Assembly (NCBI GenBank): GCA_000495415.1
Contig: AWGX01000007.1
Location: forward strand, 1-9,276
DNA length: 9,276 nt
Reading direction: 5' to 3'
From: Smithella sp. ME-1
GTDB lineage: Bacteria > Desulfobacterota > Syntrophia > Syntrophales > Smithellaceae
The notes below the pieces were generated by a model. The model was not told the DNA's origin. It did no database searches and saw only the letters and a list, made by a program, of their open reading frames with translations. Shown piece by piece: positions 6,680 to 9,276 of the stretch. Made by a program: the position numbers and the translations under genes. The first letter of the stretch is position 1. Every line of letters starts with the position of its first letter.

Positions 6680-6713
6680 TAATCAATAATAGCAATTGCT
6701 TATAAATTGATTA
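6680..6713 (+). promoter_or_regulatory. nested inverted repeat in the hsp20 leader
   Basis: TAATCAAT (6680-6687) pairs with ATTGATTA (6706-6713), 8 bp. Enclosed almost concentrically is the perfect palindrome AGCAATTGCT (6691-6700). The repeat lies downstream of the predicted transcription start and ends 8 bases before AGGAGGT. It could be an RNA stem-loop in the leader or a DNA operator. It does not cover the ribosome-binding site itself, so it is not an obvious ROSE or fourU thermometer. Confidence 0.5.
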
Positions 6714-6735
6714 GTTGAATTAGGAGGTAAAATCT

Positions 6736-7176
6736 ATGTTTGGTCCTGGTATTTGGAGAATGAAAAGGTTCGCTGATAGCGTTCCGGAAATAATGGATTT
6801 ACAAAGAGAGATTAACAGATTGTTTTCCAATGTCGGTCAAAATACGGCCTTTGATTACCCTGCCATCAATGTATGGGAAAAAGATGACAGCCTGGTTGTT
6901 ACAATGGAATTGCCTGGAATGGAATCGGAAAACATAAATGTTTCGGTCACAGGAGCAACATTGACGATTTCCGGTGCTGCTAAGGCTGATCCTCTTAAAG
7001 AAGGTGAAACATATTTGCGTCAGGAAAGAGCAGTGGGGAATTTTCAGAGAAATTTCCAGTTGCCTTTTCAGGTAGATTCTAAAAAAGTGGAAGCAAAGTA
7101 TGAAAAAGGCGTTTTAAATATTGCTTTGCCCAGACTAAAAGAAGATCTGCCAAAGAAAATTAAAATTAATTTTTAG
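6736..7176 (+). CDS. small heat-shock protein, Hsp20/alpha-crystallin family (first of three)
   Basis: Small heat-shock proteins are ATP-independent holdases that keep unfolding proteins soluble for DnaK-dependent refolding. This one has 146 residues. A short N-terminal arm with the usual amphipathic MDLQREINRLF (20-30) precedes the alpha-crystallin domain (about 42-134). The latter shows YPAINVWEKDDSLVVTMELP (41-60), LTISG, ERAVGNFQRNFQLP (97-110) and the conserved KYEKGVLNIALPR (121-133). The C-terminal anchor is I-K-I (142-144). AGGAGGT lies 7 bases before the ATG. It heads a + strand operon of three Hsp20 genes transcribed away from dnaK; the next gene starts 19 bases after its stop. The family assignment is secure, but I assign no particular gene symbol. 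Confidence 0.95.
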   Translation: MFGPGIWRMKRFADSVPEIMDLQREINRLFSNVGQNTAFDYPAINVWEKDDSLVVTMELPGMESENINVSVTGATLTISGAAKADPLKEGETYLRQERAVGNFQRNFQLPFQVDSKKVEAKYEKGVLNIALPRLKEDLPKKIKINF

Positions 7177-7195
7177 AAAGGAGGTCGATTATTAT

Positions 7196-7588
7196 ATGTC
7201 CGATAAAGACCTGCAAAAATCTGAAAATACAGCGGTTACTGACAAGATCCGCAATGTAAAAACTTTTACACCACGTGTGGATATTTATGAAACCAGAGAA
7301 GCTCTCTTTTTGATTGCCGATATGCCGGGAGTTGACGAGAAAACTGTTGATGTGGAATTGGAGAAAAATATTCTGACAATTGCCGGACGCGTGGAAAACG
7401 GCGTAGTAAAAGGTTATAGCCTGGTTTTTTCCGAATACGAAGTCGGCGATTATGAGAGAACGTTTACTTTGTCCGATGAGATAGACAGGGAAAAGATTAA
7501 AGCGACGGTCAAGCAGGGAGTTTTACGTCTGGAACTTCCCAAAGCTGAAAAAGTAAAACCAAAGAAAATTGCAATTAATGCGGCATAA
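7196..7588 (+). CDS. divergent small heat-shock protein, Hsp20 family (second of three)
   Basis: This protein has 130 residues. The N-terminal arm (1-24) is charged and polar and lacks the LQREINRLF-type helix of its neighbours. The alpha-crystallin domain (about 25-116) begins TPRVDIYETREALFLIADMP (25-44). It continues VELEKNILTIAGRV and GDYERTFTLSDEID (84-97), and ends with the conserved KQGVLRLELPKAE (106-118). The C-terminal anchor is I-A-I (125-127). The segment between the central strands is short and carries EYEVGDYERTF in place of the usual ERxxGxFxR block, so it belongs to a different Hsp20 subgroup from the flanking copies. A strong AAAGGAGGT lies 10 bases before the ATG. Sitting inside the operon, it may co-assemble with a neighbour, which is inference. 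Confidence 0.92.
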   Translation: MSDKDLQKSENTAVTDKIRNVKTFTPRVDIYETREALFLIADMPGVDEKTVDVELEKNILTIAGRVENGVVKGYSLVFSEYEVGDYERTFTLSDEIDREKIKATVKQGVLRLELPKAEKVKPKKIAINAA

Positions 7589-7593
7589 ATTAG

Positions 7594-7610
7594 GTTCAAA
7601 GTTCAAAGTT
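7594..7610 (+). repeat. heptamer tandem repeat (GTTCAAA units) upstream of the third hsp20
   Basis: Two perfect GTTCAAA units (7594-7600, 7601-7607) and a partial GTT occupy the 38-base gap between the second and third hsp20 genes, directly before the AAGGAG ribosome-binding site. The unit and its orientation relative to the downstream gene match the array upstream of surE (1304-1338). Confidence 0.75.
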
Positions 7611-7626
7611 TTAAGGAGAGGAGGAC

Positions 7627-8124
7627 ATGATTATGAAAGTAAGAAGTTTATTGCCGGATGTAGTCCGGACACCAGCGACAGACAGTGATCATCCCTTCTA
7701 TTCTTTGCAGAGGGAGATGAATAATTTATTTGATAATTTCTTCCGGGGATTTAGTGTCGGACCGCGTGGATTTGCAGCTGGTATGGCGGAATTTATACCT
7801 TCCGTTGATGTCAAAGAAAATGATAAAGAATTCATTATCAAGGCAGAATTGCCCGGAGTGGAAGAAAAGGATATTGATGTTACAGTTACAAACAATTCCG
7901 TGGCTATAAAAGGTGAAAAGAAAGAAGAGAAGGAAGATAAAGATAAAAGTTATTATTATATGGAGAGGTCTTATGGCTCCTTCTGTAGGGTGATTCCGCT
8001 GCAGGCGGAAATAGAATCAGGAAAGGCTCATGCAAGTTTTAAGAACGGCATTCTGGATATTAAGATTCCCAAAAATCAAAAAGCAAAAGAAAAAGGAACA
8101 AAAATTTCCATAAAGACATCTTAA
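7627..8124 (+). CDS. small heat-shock protein, Hsp20 family (third of three)
   Basis: This protein has up to 165 residues. SLQREMNNLFDNFF (26-39) is the classic N-terminal helix. The alpha-crystallin domain (about 56-148) contains FIPSVDVKENDKEFIIKAEL (56-75) and VAIKGEKKEEKEDKDKSYYY (92-111). YMERSYGSFCRVIPL (111-125) and SFKNGILDIKIPK (137-149) follow. The C-terminal anchor is I-S-I (160-162). This is the class most common in bacteria (ERSYGSF, GxL motif intact). Two starts are possible: ATG at 7627 with AAGGAG 8 bases upstream, or ATG at 7633 with AGGAGG 8 bases upstream. The second gives MKVRSLLP, a typical beginning, and 163 residues. It is the last gene of the operon and is followed immediately by a strong terminator. 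Confidence 0.96.
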   Translation: MIMKVRSLLPDVVRTPATDSDHPFYSLQREMNNLFDNFFRGFSVGPRGFAAGMAEFIPSVDVKENDKEFIIKAELPGVEEKDIDVTVTNNSVAIKGEKKEEKEDKDKSYYYMERSYGSFCRVIPLQAEIESGKAHASFKNGILDIKIPKNQKAKEKGTKISIKTS

Positions 8125-8127
8125 TTT

Positions 8128-8162
8128 AAAGCCCGCTTCTCTATTGTAGAGAAGCGGGCTTT
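8128..8162. terminator. strong, probably bidirectional terminator between the hsp20 operon and fdhE
   Basis: AAAGCCCGCTTCTCTA (8128-8143) and TAGAGAAGCGGGCTTT (8147-8162) form a perfect 16-bp stem with a 3-base loop (TTG). It begins 3 bases after the stop of the third hsp20. The next bases are TCTCAT on the + strand and AAATTAAG on the minus strand, so the U-tract is mostly the stem's own TTT. It lies 45 bases past the fdhE stop on the opposite strand and can serve both convergent units. Confidence 0.9.
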
Positions 8163-8207
8163 CTCATGCAAATTTAACCCAAAGGTCAGAAAAAATTAAT
8201 TTCTTTT

Positions 8208-9059
8208 CTAAGAATAACCTTCATCAAAAGCAATCATATCCAAATGCAAAGTTGCGATATCTTCTATATCAAGGTCCGGTTCTTCACTTGATTTTGGCAA
8301 TTCGACTGTTTTTATGTAACGTCGGCATTTATTACAGACATCCACGCGATAACGCTCGTCGCCTTCCACTTCAAAATAGGCCAGGGAATGTTGTTCATCA
8401 TTACCGCAGAAGGGACATTTTATCCGGCTAAAATTCCATTTACATCCGCATTGATGACAAAACAGATACCTCTTCCCATCTTCATCTTTCCTGATTTCAC
8501 CAATCTTAGGTTCTTTGCCGCAAATAGGGCAGTATCCTTCCGACCATTTGGATTTTTCTACTAAATCGCCATATTTTTCAGCAATTATTTCAAATTCCGG
8601 CCGTAAACTTTCTTCGGCAAAAAGATCAATAAGATCTATGCTTTCTTCGGCTTCGCGAGCTGCTGGAAATCCTTGAGGATTAGTTTCTTCAACCTTGCGT
8701 TCAAACGAAGCGCGAATCATTTTTTCCCAATCGAATTGTTTGCTTTTGATTATATCGATAATATTTTGAGCTACTTCGGGCATTCTTTTTTCAGCAATGG
8801 AAATTAACGAATTAAAATATTCTTTGGGGCGAGTTAAATCATACTCTTTTCCTGTAAGATCAATTAAGGGAAGCCCACCTTCCATTTTTTTTGTGATTAA
8901 ATTTTCTTCCACACTGAAAATTGGTTCTCTCATGCTATTGCGGTATTCCTTCCGCAAAATCAGGATATCCGCCATTATATCCAGAAGCTCGGTATAATGA
9001 GGACTTGCTGATTTATAATCCTCTATTGTTTTTAAAGATTTACGTAATGTTGCAACCAT
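8208..9059 (-). CDS. fdhE: formate dehydrogenase accessory protein FdhE
   Basis: FdhE helps mature respiratory or soluble molybdenum/tungsten formate dehydrogenases and carries metal-binding rubredoxin-like cysteine pairs. The protein has 283 residues. The helical N-terminal half (1 to about 170) is poorly conserved. The C-terminal half has four CxxC pairs: C177/C180 (CPICGKEP), C201/C204 (CHQCGCKW, plus C206), C215/C218 (CPFCGN) and C242/C245 (CNKCRRYIKT). It ends with the family signature DIATLHLDMIAFDEGY (267-282). The start has TAGGAGT about 7 bases before the ATG. No formate dehydrogenase subunit lies in the window; it may lie beyond the right edge or elsewhere. It is convergent with the hsp20 operon and separated by a terminator. 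The sequence upstream (9060-9276) is non-coding as far as I can see and contains several inverted repeats. Confidence 0.93.
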   Translation of the reverse strand: MVATLRKSLKTIEDYKSASPHYTELLDIMADILILRKEYRNSMREPIFSVEENLITKKMEGGLPLIDLTGKEYDLTRPKEYFNSLISIAEKRMPEVAQNIIDIIKSKQFDWEKMIRASFERKVEETNPQGFPAAREAEESIDLIDLFAEESLRPEFEIIAEKYGDLVEKSKWSEGYCPICGKEPKIGEIRKDEDGKRYLFCHQCGCKWNFSRIKCPFCGNDEQHSLAYFEVEGDERYRVDVCNKCRRYIKTVELPKSSEEPDLDIEDIATLHLDMIAFDEGYS

Positions 9060-9088
9060 TTTTTTACTCCTAGTGCTTATGTAAGCTT

Positions 9089-9109
9089 AGAAAGCTATAT
9101 CTGCTTTCT
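9089..9109 (-). other. leader hairpin upstream of fdhE
   Basis: AGAAAGC (9089-9095) and GCTTTCT (9103-9109) form a perfect 7-bp stem with a 7-base loop, about 30 bases before the fdhE ATG on the minus strand. It is flanked by the palindrome TAAGCTTA (9082-9089). No U-run follows, so it is not an obvious terminator; it may be a leader structure or a binding site. Confidence 0.35.
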
Positions 9110-9163
9110 TATGTATCTTCAAGAATTATTTCCTCTAATTAATAAGAAGACAATTGTTTGTAG

Positions 9164-9263
9164 AAAATCAAGACCTTAATACCCCACGTCGCTACGCTCC
9201 AGGGATAGTTCGACTTACGTTTTAATGAGCCTTGATTTTTCGATACGTAGTAATCGGAAAATC
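9164..9263. repeat. structured, possibly dispersed intergenic repeat upstream of fdhE
   Basis: AAAATCAAG (9164-9172) is inverted at 9231-9239 (CTTGATTTT), bounding about 76 bp. Inside is a more GC-rich core with the CGTCGCTACGCTCC motif (9187-9200), flanked by CCCC and GGGA that can pair. The right arm continues into a second inverted repeat: GATTTTTCGAT (9234-9244) with ATCGGAAAATC (9253-9263), 11 positions with one G-T wobble around an 8-base loop. The pattern resembles small REP or MITE-like elements. Only one copy is visible here, so repetition in the genome is unproven. Confidence 0.35.
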
Positions 9264-9276
9264 TTAGAGCGAATTA

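Noticed and set aside
6463..6735. CIRCE operator (HrcA site) in the chaperone control region
   Set aside because: I looked for TTAGCACTC-N9-GAGTGCTAA on both strands. The palindrome AGCAATTGCT and the flanking TAATCAAT repeats do not match it.
6680..6735. ROSE or fourU RNA thermometer masking the hsp20 ribosome-binding site
   Set aside because: The visible stem ends before AGGAGGT, and no upstream pyrimidine run pairs with the Shine-Dalgarno.
1..9276. CRISPR array, tRNA/rRNA genes, transposase or phage genes
   Set aside because: No regularly spaced direct repeats of CRISPR size, no tRNA cloverleaf and no mobile-element protein were seen on either strand.

Overview
The window reads as a piece of chromosome from an anaerobic Gram-negative bacterium with moderately AT-rich DNA. 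The best guess is a Desulfobacterota (deltaproteobacterial, Syntrophales-like) genome. This rests on an FdhE formate-dehydrogenase accessory protein, a GmhA-type phosphoheptose isomerase (LPS heptose), an LpoA-like periplasmic protein and several Hsp20 chaperones side by side. The taxonomic placement is inference from gene content and protein style, not a database match.

Layout from left to right. (1) 1-482: a possible upstream gene end, then a small membrane-protein gene on the + strand (90-482) that is cut by one in-frame TGA. (2) 523-3212, all on the minus strand and transcribed right to left: a secreted single-HKD phospholipase D/Nuc-like protein, overlapping by ATGA with an LpoA-like periplasmic binding protein, then surE. 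(3) 3325-6462, minus strand: gmhA, grpE, dnaK, closed by a strong terminator at 3269-3302. (4) 6463-6735: a divergent regulatory region with two back-to-back TTGACA/TATATT promoters, an AT-rich palindrome and a structured leader. (5) 6736-8124, + strand: three tandem, divergent Hsp20 genes, closed by a perfect 16-bp stem terminator. (6) 8208-9059, minus strand: fdhE, with a structured, possibly repetitive sequence upstream of it running to the window edge.

Functionally, regions 3-5 form a protein-folding island. DnaK and its nucleotide exchange factor GrpE are transcribed leftward, and the three small heat-shock holdases rightward, from a shared control region. The likely division of labour is that Hsp20 proteins hold unfolding clients and pass them to DnaK/GrpE. 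DnaJ and HrcA are not in the window and no CIRCE operator is visible. The minus-strand operon of region 2 makes two exported proteins and the SurE nucleotidase; a shared function is not evident.

No clear new defence or mobile system is visible. The best leads are the single-stop membrane gene, a heptamer tandem repeat placed just upstream of two ribosome-binding sites, the chaperone control region, and the structured sequence upstream of fdhE.
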